A DNA stretch of 64,000 nucleotides, from assembly GCF_900698955.1 (NCBI RefSeq), contig NZ_LR217720.1, positions 806,001 to 870,000 on the forward strand. The letters run 5' to 3'. Position numbers and translations under genes: made by a program. Below the pieces are notes generated by a model. It searched no databases. It was not told where the DNA came from and saw nothing but the letters and a program-made list of their open reading frames with translations. This stretch comes from Erwinia_E haradaeae_G (lineage in GTDB: Bacteria > Pseudomonadota > Gammaproteobacteria > Enterobacterales > Enterobacteriaceae). Positions 40,863 to 51,925 of this stretch are shown in pieces (positions within the stretch are counted from its first letter, which is position 1; each line of letters begins with the position of its first letter).

Positions 40863-42227
40863 CTATTTTCCAATACAAAAACTAGAAAAAATACTATCTA
40901 GTAACTCAGTCGAACTAAACTCACCTGTGATTTCGCTTAAAACTAGTTGTGCTAAGCGTAAATCTTCCGCTAGTAGCTCGCTGGTGCATTCTGATAAAAT
41001 ATTATTTTTGCCATCTTGCAAATATCTAGCTGCTAACTCAAGAGCCTGTACATGTCGACGACGTGCTAAAAATACACCTTCGATCTCTTCATGATCCCTT
41101 ACAATAGCTCTTAGGTGTGTCATTAAGTGTTCAACACCTTCGCCAGTGTGCACTGAAAGACAGATTACTACACTCTCTGGTGCTTGAATTACCCCTGGTG
41201 CCTCATGAGTAATATCAGATTTATTACGTATAATTGTAAAAGGCGGTATCTTTTGTAATTTATCGATAAAATCTACGAAAATCTCAGACAGGTTTATCGA
41301 TGTTGTAGTGGCGCTATCCACCACGAACAGCACATGGTCAGCTTTTTGCATTTCTTGGAATGCCAACTCAATACCTATATTTTCAATTTTATCACGTGTT
41401 TTTCGTAGCCCTGCTGTATCAATAATATGTAATGGCATCCCATCAATATAGATATACTCGTGTAGGATATCCCGTGTTGTTCCTTCAATATCAGTCACAA
41501 TAGCGGATGTTCGTCCACATATTCTATTGAATAAACTAGACTTTCCAGCATTTGATTTCCCTGCAATCACCACCTTTTTACCGTCTCGCAGTAAACTGCC
41601 TAGATATGCTGTATTGCGTACTTCCTCGAGGGTAAATATAATATGATTTAACTGAGATGATATATGATTATGAGATGTTTTATCTATCTCATCATCTGGA
41701 AAATCTAACATAGCCTCTATATAAACACGAAGGTGAGTTAGTTTTTCTACTAAAATCTTCACACGTGCAGAAAAAGCACCTTGTAAAGAACAAACTGCTG
41801 CACGTGCTGCTTCCTCTGAACTCGCATTAATTAAATCAGCAATCGCTTCTGCTTGCGTTAGATCTAATTTCTCATTTAAAAAAGCACGCTCTGAAAACTC
41901 ACCAGGATAAGCCATACGTAACCCTGGCACCAGTAGAATACGCTTTAAAAGAAGATCAAGGATAATAGGACCACCATGACCCTGTAACTCTAAAACATCT
42001 TCACCAGTAAAAGAATGTGGTGCAGGAAACCATAGTGCAATTCCCCGATCCATCACACCACCATCCTTATCAAAAAAAAGTAAATAATCGGCATAACGCG
42101 CCTGAGGTACTTTACCTAATACTTGCCTTGCAACTTCTGCAGCTTGATGTCCAGAAACACGTAAAATCCCTATACTACCACGCCCTGATGGGGTGGCTGG
42201 GGCTACGATGGTATCGCTATGGTTCAT
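40863..42227 (-). CDS. mnmE: tRNA modification GTPase MnmE
   Basis: With MnmG it makes the cmnm5U/mnm5U modification at the wobble uridine of tRNAs. It has 454 aa, as in E. coli. The folate-binding N-terminal domain (about 1-120) begins MNHSDTIVAPATPSGRGSIG. The inserted G domain has GKSNAGKSSL, DTAGLRKT and NKSD. The protein ends in the diagnostic CIGK, containing the catalytic cysteine. The usual neighbours rpmH, rnpA and yidC are absent from this window. Confidence 0.98.
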   Translation of the reverse strand: MNHSDTIVAPATPSGRGSIGILRVSGHQAAEVARQVLGKVPQARYADYLLFFDKDGGVMDRGIALWFPAPHSFTGEDVLELQGHGGPIILDLLLKRILLVPGLRMAYPGEFSERAFLNEKLDLTQAEAIADLINASSEEAARAAVCSLQGAFSARVKILVEKLTHLRVYIEAMLDFPDDEIDKTSHNHISSQLNHIIFTLEEVRNTAYLGSLLRDGKKVVIAGKSNAGKSSLFNRICGRTSAIVTDIEGTTRDILHEYIYIDGMPLHIIDTAGLRKTRDKIENIGIELAFQEMQKADHVLFVVDSATTTSINLSEIFVDFIDKLQKIPPFTIIRNKSDITHEAPGVIQAPESVVICLSVHTGEGVEHLMTHLRAIVRDHEEIEGVFLARRRHVQALELAARYLQDGKNNILSECTSELLAEDLRLAQLVLSEITGEFSSTELLDSIFSSFCIGK

Positions 42228-44038
42228 GTGGTGTTACTCTGATCTTAACTAAAGTATACTGCAACAGACGAATGACCAATATTATTTGAATCATCACCCT
42301 GTACACACTCGATAGGGAATAACAAGATATTAATTATAACATCACTCTTCTTTGCAAGACATAATATTCATGCAATATAGATTGCATAATTGTCTTCATG
42401 ATAGATAAAACCGAATACTAAATATACATCCCGCGTACTGCATCCAAGACAATAGACACAATACTCAAATGCATTAACATATACACCACTATGCACATAG
42501 TGATTATCATCATGCATATATAGTGTTAATCGTGCATCGTATCCGATATAACTTACATCATAGGATGCATATCAATAATACTTATTATGTAGTCCTTTTG
42601 AAATTTACATATTAACTAAAACCGACGCTCACTACTATTATAGCTCTATAAAAATTGCCGTAACATACAATAAAGAGCATCTTTACCACCACGGTAGCAA
42701 TTTTGTTGTTGTACGTAAAACGCATATAGACTACTCACATCACTTAAATCAGTGTACGTAAACTAAGGGATATATATGATTCTTCATACAATGTATAACA
42801 TGATGCTCTTATGGCAGAATAAAAACCACTCTATTGATAGCAAGGAATCAAAATTTTCATTATGTGAACTACTGTTTCATTATTGACGTAATGTACATAT
42901 CTCGTTTTCTTGCTCTATACATGTTCTGGGGTATAATATATGATATCATGTACCTCATCAGATCACGATAATTGATTCAATGCATCACATGATGTATACC
43001 CTGATAGCTAACCGACTGTGCGGCAACAAACCGCGATACATATCGTATATGCCTTTATCATATGAAAAATGGCAACACACCATGGACAATATGATTGTAT
43101 ACAAAATAATAAATAAATGCATTACTGTCTTCAGGCCCCAATATAAAAACGATAATATTACGCGCTCAATCGTCATATAAAGGATAGTGTTATGCACTTG
43201 AGAAAAACGTCCGGATACCACTACTCTACCTTTCTTACTGTACGTAGAGATAAAACATGATTGCTATGAAAATATCAAAATATTATAGATATACTCCCTC
43301 AAGATTATGGTATTATCTCACGCTGATCTTACAATAGTAATAATGTCGAATGCTTAAATGACTATCATTAAAATGATTATCGTTTCTGAATATAAAATGA
43401 AGTGCTCTATTTAAATGATATCGAGAGACCATCCATGATAGCATGAACAGAAAAATAACAATCCTGCCGCTCTGAATTTTAGAGGACATAACTTCTACCG
43501 TAAGAAATGACAAACTAGCGCTTAGCCTTATACTATTATCAAAAAATAAATAACACTCCTTTAAATAAGACTAGACAAAAAGATTTCAAGTAAGAAATAC
43601 AATAAATACAATATTTACCGATGAAAAAGATATGCACAAAAATATATCTTAATTGTACATATAAAGTATATCCGTGAGTAAGGAAGAATATGCAGAATAA
43701 AAAAATCAGTTATGCCCCTGCATTGAGTATGGCATATACACCATACAAACATACTAAATATATGATACACACCATCATCATTTGGAGCAAAATGCTAATA
43801 CTGCCATATCATTATATAGAAATACCAAAAACACCACTCAAGTTGATCATATGTTAAAATGTGTTAAAAATATAAAAGATAGGTACAGGTATAACCTAAA
43901 TAAAATAGTAATGTCATCTAGCTATGGTATGTAGATCTATGCACCTAATATTTTGCGAAATATACTCAACTTATACCAAATACAGATTTGAAATCTTCAT
44001 TTGGCTTTGATAGCTTATGTGACTCTGAGAGAGAAGAA
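42228..44038. other. 1.8-kb gene desert between mnmE and glyA
   Basis: No tRNA, coding remnant or terminator could be recognised. It separates the divergent mnmE and glyA genes. The last bases include AGAGAAGAA, the glyA ribosome-binding site. Confidence 0.55.
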
Positions 44039-45316
44039 ATGTTCAATTGTAATATGAATATTGTAGATTATGACCCTATCTTATGGAATGCTATGGAACA
44101 GGAAAAAATGCGTCAAGAGGAGCATATTGAACTGATTGCTTCAGAGAACTATACCAGCCCTCGTGTGATGCAGGCACAAGGTTCTTATCTGACGAATAAA
44201 TATGCTGAAGGATATCCAGGTCAAAGATATTACGGTGGTTGTCAATACGTAGACATCATTGAACAGCTAGCTATTGATCGTGCTAAAAAACTATTTGGGG
44301 CTGACTATGCTAATGTCCAGCCACATTCTGGTTCTCAGGCTAACTTTGCCGTCTATGCGGCGCTTCTAGAATATGGAGATACTGTATTAAGTATGAAATT
44401 AACGCATGGTGGTCACCTAAGCCATGGCTCTTCAGTAAATCTCTCGGGTAAACTTTATAACGTTATTTCATATAATACAGATAAAGCCGGTCATATAGAT
44501 TATAATCAGATTGATGATCTTGCTGTAAAACATCAACCAAAAATGATAATCGGCGGCTTTTCTTCCTATTCAGGACTGTGCAATTGGAAAAAAATGCGTG
44601 AAATTGCTGATCGTATCAATGCATATCTAGTTATTGATATGGCACACGTTGCCGGTTTAATTGCTGCTAAAATTTATCCTAACCCCATCCCCCATGCCCA
44701 TATTGTCACCTCTACAACTCATAAAACACTCGCCGGTCCTCGTGGAGGAATCATTCTTGCAGCAGGTGGTGATGAAAAGTTATATGCTAAGATTAATGCC
44801 TCTGTCTTTCCTGGTGGACAAGGTGGACCATTACTACATGTTATTGCAGGCAAAGCAGTAGCCTTTAAAGAAGCCATGGAGCCGGAATTTACACTATATC
44901 AAAAAAATATTCTTCAAAACTCAAAATGTATGGTGGAAGTCTTTTTACAGCGTGGCTATAATGTTGTGTCTGGCGGTACTCACAATCATCTCTTCCTCCT
45001 CAACCTAGTGGAAAAAAAACTCACAGGACAACAAGCAGAAAATATCTTAGGTCATGCTAATATTACTCTCAATAAGAATAGCATACCTGATGATCCTCAA
45101 AGTGCATTTGTAACATCTGGTATCCGCATTGGGTCTGCTGCAGTCACACGCCGAGGTTTTCAAAAAAATGAAGTATGTTTAGTAGCAAAATGGATAAGTG
45201 ATATTCTTGATAACCCTGATAACGAATCTATTAAGCATTCTATTAAAAAACAAGTTATAGAGCTATGTTCTATATTTCCCGTATATGAATGCAACTCTAT
45301 TTTCTACCACTCATAA
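44039..45316 (+). CDS. glyA: Serine hydroxymethyltransferase
   Basis: PLP enzyme converting serine and tetrahydrofolate to glycine and methylene-tetrahydrofolate. The ATG at 44039 is preceded by AGAGAAGAA and aligns MFNCNMNIVDYD with E. coli MLKREMNIADYD; a longer in-frame TTG reading starts at 43988. The product has 425 residues (E. coli 417). The PLP lysine lies in TTHKTLAGPRGG (about Lys229). YAEGYPGQRYYGG and VDMAHVAG-type (VIDMAHVAG) motifs are present. The C-terminus is about eight residues longer than usual (ECNSIFYHS). With folP, it shows that folate metabolism is kept. Confidence 0.97.
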   Translation: MFNCNMNIVDYDPILWNAMEQEKMRQEEHIELIASENYTSPRVMQAQGSYLTNKYAEGYPGQRYYGGCQYVDIIEQLAIDRAKKLFGADYANVQPHSGSQANFAVYAALLEYGDTVLSMKLTHGGHLSHGSSVNLSGKLYNVISYNTDKAGHIDYNQIDDLAVKHQPKMIIGGFSSYSGLCNWKKMREIADRINAYLVIDMAHVAGLIAAKIYPNPIPHAHIVTSTTHKTLAGPRGGIILAAGGDEKLYAKINASVFPGGQGGPLLHVIAGKAVAFKEAMEPEFTLYQKNILQNSKCMVEVFLQRGYNVVSGGTHNHLFLLNLVEKKLTGQQAENILGHANITLNKNSIPDDPQSAFVTSGIRIGSAAVTRRGFQKNEVCLVAKWISDILDNPDNESIKHSIKKQVIELCSIFPVYECNSIFYHS

Positions 45317-45721
45317 AAATACATGACATACACATCAGAATAATATGTATGATCATAACACATGTATACAAAATATTGATGTTTTCAAAAAGCAGAAAAT
45401 ATCACATAACCTAATTTTAGATAACAAACGATACCAGAAAACACACAAACAAAAAGTATGAAATACTGTCTATTGTTCTCATATCTGCTTGCAGATTACC
45501 AAAAAATGATATTGCATTCAAAAAACACCATTACCCATCCTGTTATTTATCTAAAATTATAGGAAACATGTAGCACTCATTACTATTGATTCTTAAAAAT
45601 AACTTTGCGATTGTATAATAAAGGATGATCTCTACTAATAATTAACGCTATATACATACAGCATAATCATATATACGCCTGCAAACGTACAATAATCTGG
45701 ACATCATATTAGTTACTGTTG
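45317..45721. other. Spacer between convergent glyA and sufE
   Basis: Just over 400 bases between two convergent genes. I expected a bidirectional terminator, but no hairpin with T-tract is evident. Confidence 0.45.
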
Positions 45722-46144
45722 TTATTTTTCTATTAATAACCGTGATTTTTGACGAATAGCATGTAGCATAGCCCAAAGACCATGCGCACGCGATGGTGTT
45801 AATTGCTGTGCAAGAGAAAGACCTAAAAGCCATGGGCGGGCATCAAAATCAAAAACATTCTGTGGGGTCATTTTTTGGTAGCAACTAAACACAACAGCTA
45901 TTAACCCCCTCACCAATGCTGCATCACTATCTCCCTCTAGCACAACTAATCCTTTCATATCCAGAGATACTAATATCCACACCTGACTCTGACAACCAGG
46001 AATGATATTTTTATTCTCATGTAAAACGCTAGAAAACAATGGGAGCTTGGAACCTAGCTCAATAATATATAGATACTTTTCTTCTTGATTAGCGCATCGA
46101 TGAAAATTACATGCTAGTGTATCTCTATCCGGTAGAATAGACAT
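45722..46144 (-). CDS. sufE: Sulfur acceptor protein SufE
   Basis: Accepts persulfide sulfur from SufS and passes it to SufB. It has 140 residues (E. coli 138). The sulfur-carrying Cys51 is in IIPGCQSQVWI. GDSDAALVRGLIAVVF and LTPSRAHGLWAML are conserved. GAGGAAGA precedes the ATG. In E. coli sufE directly follows sufS; here a 630-base gap separates them, so sufE may have its own promoter. Confidence 0.96.
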   Translation of the reverse strand: MSILPDRDTLACNFHRCANQEEKYLYIIELGSKLPLFSSVLHENKNIIPGCQSQVWILVSLDMKGLVVLEGDSDAALVRGLIAVVFSCYQKMTPQNVFDFDARPWLLGLSLAQQLTPSRAHGLWAMLHAIRQKSRLLIEK

Positions 46145-46774
46145 TCTTCCTCACTTGAAGCATTATGTCGACAATAATCTTTTAACATTCTTTAAATCAA
46201 TAGCACCTATCCCTCTCATAAGATAGGGATAACATGTAAGTACATTCCATATCTTAGGGTACAATACACCTGCGAACAGAAATATTTTAAGCTAAAAAAT
46301 ACCCTCGTTTTTATCATTATTTATCATATCAATAATACTTAGATAGAAATCATATTTCTAAAAACTAAAGATGAATCATTCAATGAAAAGGAGTGCGGTA
46401 TTCTTTTTGGTCACTATATTATAACAATACTCATCGTAAGATCTCGTAGATAAATATTAAAAATATAATTTTATCACAATTATCTTTTTGATAAAGCTAT
46501 TATATTGCTTGTATATGGTTTCTATTTTATATAAATACATCAATAATAAAAATATACGCATGTAATATATGAATTTGAAAAAATAATTTGTGTCAATATT
46601 CAATTCTCCAGAAGAGAGATCCTTGCTTTTAAAGATAATTAAATATATAATATCATCCTTGCGCATTCTTTTAAAAAATACCTCATGGCTTTCATCATCC
46701 ATACATGAATTACTATATACATGAATGACTCTATATCAAACCCCGAAAGACTTGCGATGATAATACTAATTATT
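46145..46774. other. Gap splitting sufE from sufS
   Basis: No gene is convincing. An 81-codon minus-strand frame (46457-46702) is rich in I, K, Y and F as expected of AT-rich noise, and has no recognisable motif. The gap interrupts an operon that is contiguous in E. coli. Confidence 0.5.
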
Positions 46775-48013
46775 CTATACTTGACCACGAGTTCCACTCA
46801 GTAAAATACGAATACGCATTAAACCGGAAACCAGACGATCTACTTCTTCTTCACTATTATATATTGCAAAAGAGGCACGACACATCGCTGATACAGCATA
46901 GTACTGCATTAGAGGCATTGCACAATGATGACCGGTACGAATAGCTATACCGTATTGATCTAAAAAGCTACCAACATCAAATGCATGATGAGTAGAGAGA
47001 TTAAAAGCAACTACCCCAACAGGTTGAAATGGACTATAAATTACAATATCTGGTATAGATGATAACCTCTCTACAGCATAGCCTATTAATTTTTTTTCAT
47101 GATCGATTATAGAATCCATACCTACATCCATGATCCACTTTAATGCAGCGCCTAAACCAATGATTGATGTAATATTAGGTGATCCAGCCTCAAAAATCCA
47201 AGGAACAGAAGCATAAGTTGTACCATGACTTAAACTAACCGTAGAGATCATAGCCCCGCCACCTTCCCATGGAGGCATTACATCTAAAATATCTTTACGG
47301 CCATATAGGATACCAATACCAGATGGACCATAAATTTTATGTCCAGAAAATACATAAAAATCACAACCTAGATCCTGAACATCAACTTTATCATGTACAA
47401 TCCCTTGAGCACCGTCTATTAACGTCACCACTCCTGACAATTTAGCTTGAGCTACTATTGCTTTAACTGGATTTTTTGTACCTAATACATTAGAAACATG
47501 TGTGATTGCCAATAGTCGAGTACGGCAATCTATCAGAGATGATAATCGTTTCGTATCTAATGTTCCCGAAAAAGTAAGAGGAATAAAACGTAATTCAGCA
47601 CTCATTCTCTGAGCAAGCATTTGCCAGGGTACAATATTAGAATGATGCTCCATTTCTGTAATTATGATATTATCACCAGGATGAATGTGAGCACCCCCCC
47701 AACTATTCGCGACTAAATTAATTGCTTCTGTTGCCCCCTTAACAAAAACTATCTCTTTTGAATGCGCTGCATTGAGAAAATGAGCTATCTGTTCTCGAAT
47801 AATCTCCATCTGAGTAGTAGCCTCAGAGCTTAAAGTATGAATACCACGATGTACTGCCGCATACCCATTTTTATAAAATTGACTCTCAGCATCCATCACT
47901 GCCTGTGGTTTTTGTGCACTAGCTGCACTATCTAAATAGACTAATGAACACCCATTAACCTCTCTAGATAACAAGGGAAACTCTGCACGAATACGCGCTA
48001 AATCAAAACTCAT
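46775..48013 (-). CDS. sufS: Cysteine desulfurase SufS
   Basis: PLP enzyme that takes sulfur from cysteine for Fe-S assembly. It has 412 residues (E. coli 406). The PLP lysine is in FSGHKIYGPSG, the persulfide cysteine in RTGHHCAMPLM, and VKGATEAINLVA is the substrate loop. GGAGG lies six bases before the ATG, which overlaps the sufD stop (ATGA). It is the last gene of the contiguous sufABCDS block. Confidence 0.97.
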   Translation of the reverse strand: MSFDLARIRAEFPLLSREVNGCSLVYLDSAASAQKPQAVMDAESQFYKNGYAAVHRGIHTLSSEATTQMEIIREQIAHFLNAAHSKEIVFVKGATEAINLVANSWGGAHIHPGDNIIITEMEHHSNIVPWQMLAQRMSAELRFIPLTFSGTLDTKRLSSLIDCRTRLLAITHVSNVLGTKNPVKAIVAQAKLSGVVTLIDGAQGIVHDKVDVQDLGCDFYVFSGHKIYGPSGIGILYGRKDILDVMPPWEGGGAMISTVSLSHGTTYASVPWIFEAGSPNITSIIGLGAALKWIMDVGMDSIIDHEKKLIGYAVERLSSIPDIVIYSPFQPVGVVAFNLSTHHAFDVGSFLDQYGIAIRTGHHCAMPLMQYYAVSAMCRASFAIYNSEEEVDRLVSGLMRIRILLSGTRGQV

Positions 48014-49293
48014 GAAACGCCTCCTAAAAAACGATTATGAATGCGTTGTATTATCGTATTTTTTAAAATGACGTCCGGTATAAGTTCAGTCAGTTCAGAA
48101 AAAAATGCATTAATAATGATACGCTGTGCAATATCTTTATGCACACCACGTGATCGTAAGTAAAACATCTGTTCTTCGTTAATGTACTCCACAGTTGCTC
48201 CGTGCCCACATTTTACATCATCATTATAAATTTCCAACTGAGGTTGAGTATCTACCGCTGCGCAAGAACCTAATAATAAATTTCTATTGTTCATCTGTCC
48301 GTAAGTTTTATTAGCATGTTTATATACTTTAATCATTCCATTAAAAATGGCTCTAGCGCTGTCGCATACGATAGTTTTATGCAATTGATGACTATGACAT
48401 AAACCTTTTATATGTTCCAACCATGTACGGTTTTCACATATCTCGGTATCCATTGGCAACATAAGACTATTCACCCTTAAATGAGATTCTTCCCCTTGAA
48501 ATTGACTGCTTGTCTGGTGACAGGTGACTCCTGATCCTAGTAAAAAGCTATGACTTTCTGCTCGAGCACCATTTCCAAGATGTAGATCGTTATGAGACAC
48601 GTGATAGCTCTTGCAATCTTCAAACGCTAAATAATAATGTTTCAATGTAGAATAATTACTGATGTTTGCGGTAAATCTTGCAGCAGTAAAATGTGGTAAG
48701 TTATTCAAGGTAACATAGTGCTCAATAACTGTTAGTTCACTTCCAGGATCTTGTTGTAAATAATGACGGTAACCTGCAGTATATAATTTATCAGAAGAGC
48801 TGCCAGTAGTAATATGTAAAAGATACAGTGGACGTATCGTTTTTTTTTCACGAGAAAGATGAATAAAAGTAATTTGTCCTACTAAACTCTCAGTAAGATG
48901 CAAAAACAAATCAGGGTGTATAGGAGTTTGCAATCGCATGCGTGGAGATTCCGAAGAGATGATATGGATATCAAAAGGATCATGCTGACTATCGCTTAAT
49001 ACAGGTGAAAATAATCCATCTACAAAAACCAGTCGAACTGCATCAATACGGCACGATCTCTCTTCAACAATATCAGAACTTAGTTCACTGGGAGGGGCAA
49101 GAGTAAAATTATGATCTAAGATTCTGTCCAATGGAGTGCATCGCCACCCTTCCTGCTGAGAAGTCGGTAATCCTAAGCGTAACACCTCCATCCAGCTTCT
49201 ATTTGCTTGTATATCATGTCTAGTGTTTCTATGCTGTACTATGCTTTTCCATTGCTGAAGTATATTTTCATTCTTTGTTAATAATCCAACCAT
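48010..49293 (-). CDS. sufD: Fe-S scaffold subunit SufD
   Basis: Partner of SufB in the SufBC2D scaffold. It has 427 residues (E. coli 423) from the ATG giving MVGLLTKNENILQQWKS; another ATG six bases upstream and the GGAGG site make the exact start uncertain. The C-terminal beta-helix core keeps NRNLLLGSCAAVDTQPQLEI and DDVKCGHGATVE, with the histidine implicated in cluster assembly. Its N-terminal third is clearly more diverged from E. coli than the rest. It overlaps the end of sufC by 26 bases. Confidence 0.95.
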   Translation of the reverse strand: MVGLLTKNENILQQWKSIVQHRNTRHDIQANRSWMEVLRLGLPTSQQEGWRCTPLDRILDHNFTLAPPSELSSDIVEERSCRIDAVRLVFVDGLFSPVLSDSQHDPFDIHIISSESPRMRLQTPIHPDLFLHLTESLVGQITFIHLSREKKTIRPLYLLHITTGSSSDKLYTAGYRHYLQQDPGSELTVIEHYVTLNNLPHFTAARFTANISNYSTLKHYYLAFEDCKSYHVSHNDLHLGNGARAESHSFLLGSGVTCHQTSSQFQGEESHLRVNSLMLPMDTEICENRTWLEHIKGLCHSHQLHKTIVCDSARAIFNGMIKVYKHANKTYGQMNNRNLLLGSCAAVDTQPQLEIYNDDVKCGHGATVEYINEEQMFYLRSRGVHKDIAQRIIINAFFSELTELIPDVILKNTIIQRIHNRFLGGVS

Positions 49294-50014
49294 ACCCATA
49301 TTCCTCCAACTGCGCCACCAACCCAAAACCTCCTGATTTTATAATACAACCTTTATGTAATACATGCACAAAAGAGGGTTGAATATATTCGAGAATACGC
49401 TGATAATGTGTAATTATAATAAATGAACGCTTGCCATTATATAAATTATTAACACCACGAGATACAACTCTAAGTGCATCAATATCTAAACCAGAATCCG
49501 TTTCATCTAAAATACACAAATCCGGTTCCAAAATAGCCATCTGTAAGATATCATTACGTTTTTTCTCGCCACCAGAAAACCCAACATTAATAGAGCGAGT
49601 GAGCAGGTCATCCGGCATTTGTAAAAGGTTGGCTTTATCTTTGATTAAGTCCTGAAAAGCAAACCGATCTAGCGTATCTTGTTGACGGTAACCACGGATA
49701 GCGTTCAACGCTGTTTGTAGAAACGTATGATTACTAACACCAGGAATTTCTACAGGATATTGAAAAGCCACAAAAACACCTTCACCTGCACGTTCTTCCG
49801 GAGCTAAACAAAGTAAATCTTTACCTTTAAACATTACGGAGCCATGCTCGACTGTGTAATCCTTACGACCTGCCAAAGTAGCAGCAAGAGTACTTTTTCC
49901 TGAACCATTAGGTCCCATAATAGCGTGTATCTCACCTGGGTGTATATCAAGATTTAAACCGCATAGGATCCTCTTATTATCAACACTGACATGCAAATTT
50001 TGAACTTTTAACAT
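49268..50014 (-). CDS. sufC: Fe-S assembly ATPase SufC
   Basis: ABC-type ATPase driving conformational change in the SufBC2D complex. It has 248 residues (E. coli 248). The Walker A motif is GPNGSGKST, the signature FSGGEKKRNDILQ and the Walker B CILDETDSGLD, all in the form specific for SufC. AAGGA lies seven bases before the ATG. It is followed by sufD with an overlap. Confidence 0.98.
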   Translation of the reverse strand: MLKVQNLHVSVDNKRILCGLNLDIHPGEIHAIMGPNGSGKSTLAATLAGRKDYTVEHGSVMFKGKDLLCLAPEERAGEGVFVAFQYPVEIPGVSNHTFLQTALNAIRGYRQQDTLDRFAFQDLIKDKANLLQMPDDLLTRSINVGFSGGEKKRNDILQMAILEPDLCILDETDSGLDIDALRVVSRGVNNLYNGKRSFIIITHYQRILEYIQPSFVHVLHKGCIIKSGGFGLVAQLEEYGYGWIINKE

Positions 50015-50051
50015 AGAGCGGTCCTTATTCGCTATTCTTTTTCATTCATTA

Positions 50052-51545
50052 TTACCCCACACTATGTTCTAGACTAATAGCTAGCAATTTTTGTGCCTCC
50101 ACTGCAAATTCCAGAGGAAGTTCAGAAAAAACATCTTTGCAAAAACCATTAACAATCATTGAAATTGCGTTATCTTGGCTAATTCCGCGTTGTAGACAGT
50201 AAAACAACTGATCTTCTCCAATGCGTGAGGTGGTGGCTTCATGCTCCAAATGAGCAGTATTATTTCTCGATTCAATACAAGGAAAGGTGTGTGCGCCACA
50301 TTCTGAACCAATAAGCATAGAGTCACACTGGGTATAATTGCGCGCATGAATGGCTCTTGGCATAATCTTCACTAAACCACGATAAGTGTTTTGGCTATTA
50401 GCAGCTGAAATCCCCTTGGAAATAATAGTGGAATGTGTATGTTTACCGATATGGATCATCTTCGTCCCTGTGTCTGCCTGCTGGTAGCCATTTGTTAATG
50501 CTACTGAAAAAAATTCACCAATAGAATGATCACCACGTAAAATAACACTAGGGTATTTCCAAGTAATAGCTGAACCAGTTTCTAACTGCGTCCAAGACAT
50601 CTTACTTCTTTCCCCCTTGCACACTGCACGTTTAGTGACAAAATTTAAAATACCACCTTTAGTTCCTCTACCAGCAAACCAATTTTGTACTGTAGAATAT
50701 TTTACTGTAGCGTTTTTGTGAACAATTACTTCAACAACAGCTGCGTGTAACTGATAGGCATCACGTATAGGCGCAGAGCAACCTTCAATATAGCTAACAA
50801 CACTTCCTGTATCAGCAATAAGGATTGTTCGTTCAAATTGTCCTGTTTTTTCTGCATTAATACGAAAATATGTCGAGAGTTCCATGGGACAATGTACGCC
50901 TTCAGAAATATAAACAAATGTCCCATCCGAAGCTACAGCAGCGTTGAGTGCAGCAAAAAAATTATCATTATTTGGCACCACACTACCAAGATATCTCTGT
51001 ACTAAATCAGGATAATTCTGGATGGCCTCACTTAGCGAACAAAATATAATACCCTCTTGCTCTAAGTGATCACGGTAAGTGGTCGCTACAGATACAGAAT
51101 CAAAAATAGCGTCAACCGCTACTTTTTGCCCCTCGCGAACAGGAACTCCAAGTTTATTGAAAGCCCCTTCTACTTCTTGAGTAAGATATTGATTCCTATG
51201 CACGTCGGACGGTTGTAATGGATCGTTTTTTGGGCTCTGAAAGTCGTTGCAATCTTGACAAGATGGTGCGGAATAATAGCTGTAATTTTGATAATCTAGC
51301 TTTTTATAATGCGCTTTTAGCCAATGCGGCTCCTCCATTTTTACCCAAGAGAAATATGCTTCTAGACGAAACTTAAGCATCCAATCAGGTTCGTGACGTT
51401 TAGCTGCAATAGCACGTACAACACCTTCATTAATACCTTGAGCCAACTCTTCTGTATGTAAGTGAGTAAAAAATCCCTCTGTATATTTTTGATGTATATT
51501 GTCAGTCACTTTACATGTATCAGATTTATTATTATCATATGCCAT
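50052..51545 (-). CDS. sufB: Fe-S scaffold subunit SufB
   Basis: Central scaffold protein on which the Fe-S cluster forms. It has 497 residues (E. coli 495). The sulfur-accepting cysteine (E. coli Cys405) is kept in NYTQCDSMLIG, and HLEHEATTSRIGEDQLFYCLQ contains the conserved glutamate/histidine cluster. Alignment runs to the last residues (ISLEHSVG). It begins five bases after sufA. With no isc genes in the window, SUF may be the only Fe-S pathway. Confidence 0.98.
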   Translation of the reverse strand: MAYDNNKSDTCKVTDNIHQKYTEGFFTHLHTEELAQGINEGVVRAIAAKRHEPDWMLKFRLEAYFSWVKMEEPHWLKAHYKKLDYQNYSYYSAPSCQDCNDFQSPKNDPLQPSDVHRNQYLTQEVEGAFNKLGVPVREGQKVAVDAIFDSVSVATTYRDHLEQEGIIFCSLSEAIQNYPDLVQRYLGSVVPNNDNFFAALNAAVASDGTFVYISEGVHCPMELSTYFRINAEKTGQFERTILIADTGSVVSYIEGCSAPIRDAYQLHAAVVEVIVHKNATVKYSTVQNWFAGRGTKGGILNFVTKRAVCKGERSKMSWTQLETGSAITWKYPSVILRGDHSIGEFFSVALTNGYQQADTGTKMIHIGKHTHSTIISKGISAANSQNTYRGLVKIMPRAIHARNYTQCDSMLIGSECGAHTFPCIESRNNTAHLEHEATTSRIGEDQLFYCLQRGISQDNAISMIVNGFCKDVFSELPLEFAVEAQKLLAISLEHSVG

Positions 51546-51550
51546 GGCGT

Positions 51551-51925
51551 TTACTCAACACCAAAGCTCTCACCACAGCCACAGGCATGTTGAGCTCGGG
51601 GGTTATTAAATTTAAAAATCTGATTTAAACCTACATGCACATAATCTACTTCTGTACCATCTATATAAGGCATCGCATGCAATGGAACAAACAAGCATGC
51701 ACCATGGTGGCTGAAGATTAAATCATCTTGTGAGCTTGTCGTGACTAAATTCATGCTATAACTCAAACCCGCGCATCCAGAAGATTTCACATCTATCTGC
51801 AAACCTTTGATATTAGGATCTTGAGATGAGAGATGTTGAATGTGTTTAGCTGCTCGATTAGTTAACGTTAATCCTTTCCATATAGCTCTATCTGAATCTA
51901 GCATAGTCGATTTTTCTAATTGCAT
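51551..51925 (-). CDS. sufA: A-type Fe-S carrier SufA
   Basis: Delivers clusters from SufBCD to target proteins. It has 124 residues (E. coli 122) from an ATG six bases after GAGG; a GTG 15 bases upstream overlaps that site. The three ligand cysteines are Cys51 (SSGCAGLSY), Cys115 and Cys117 (ACGCGESFG). It is the first gene of the suf block. Confidence 0.96.
   Translation of the reverse strand: MQLEKSTMLDSDRAIWKGLTLTNRAAKHIQHLSSQDPNIKGLQIDVKSSGCAGLSYSMNLVTTSSQDDLIFSHHGACLFVPLHAMPYIDGTEVDYVHVGLNQIFKFNNPRAQHACGCGESFGVE

Noticed and set aside
46457..46702. 81-codon minus-strand reading frame between sufE and sufS
   Set aside because: Composition is dominated by I, K, Y, F and L as expected of translated AT-rich spacer; no ribosome-binding site or motif is evident.
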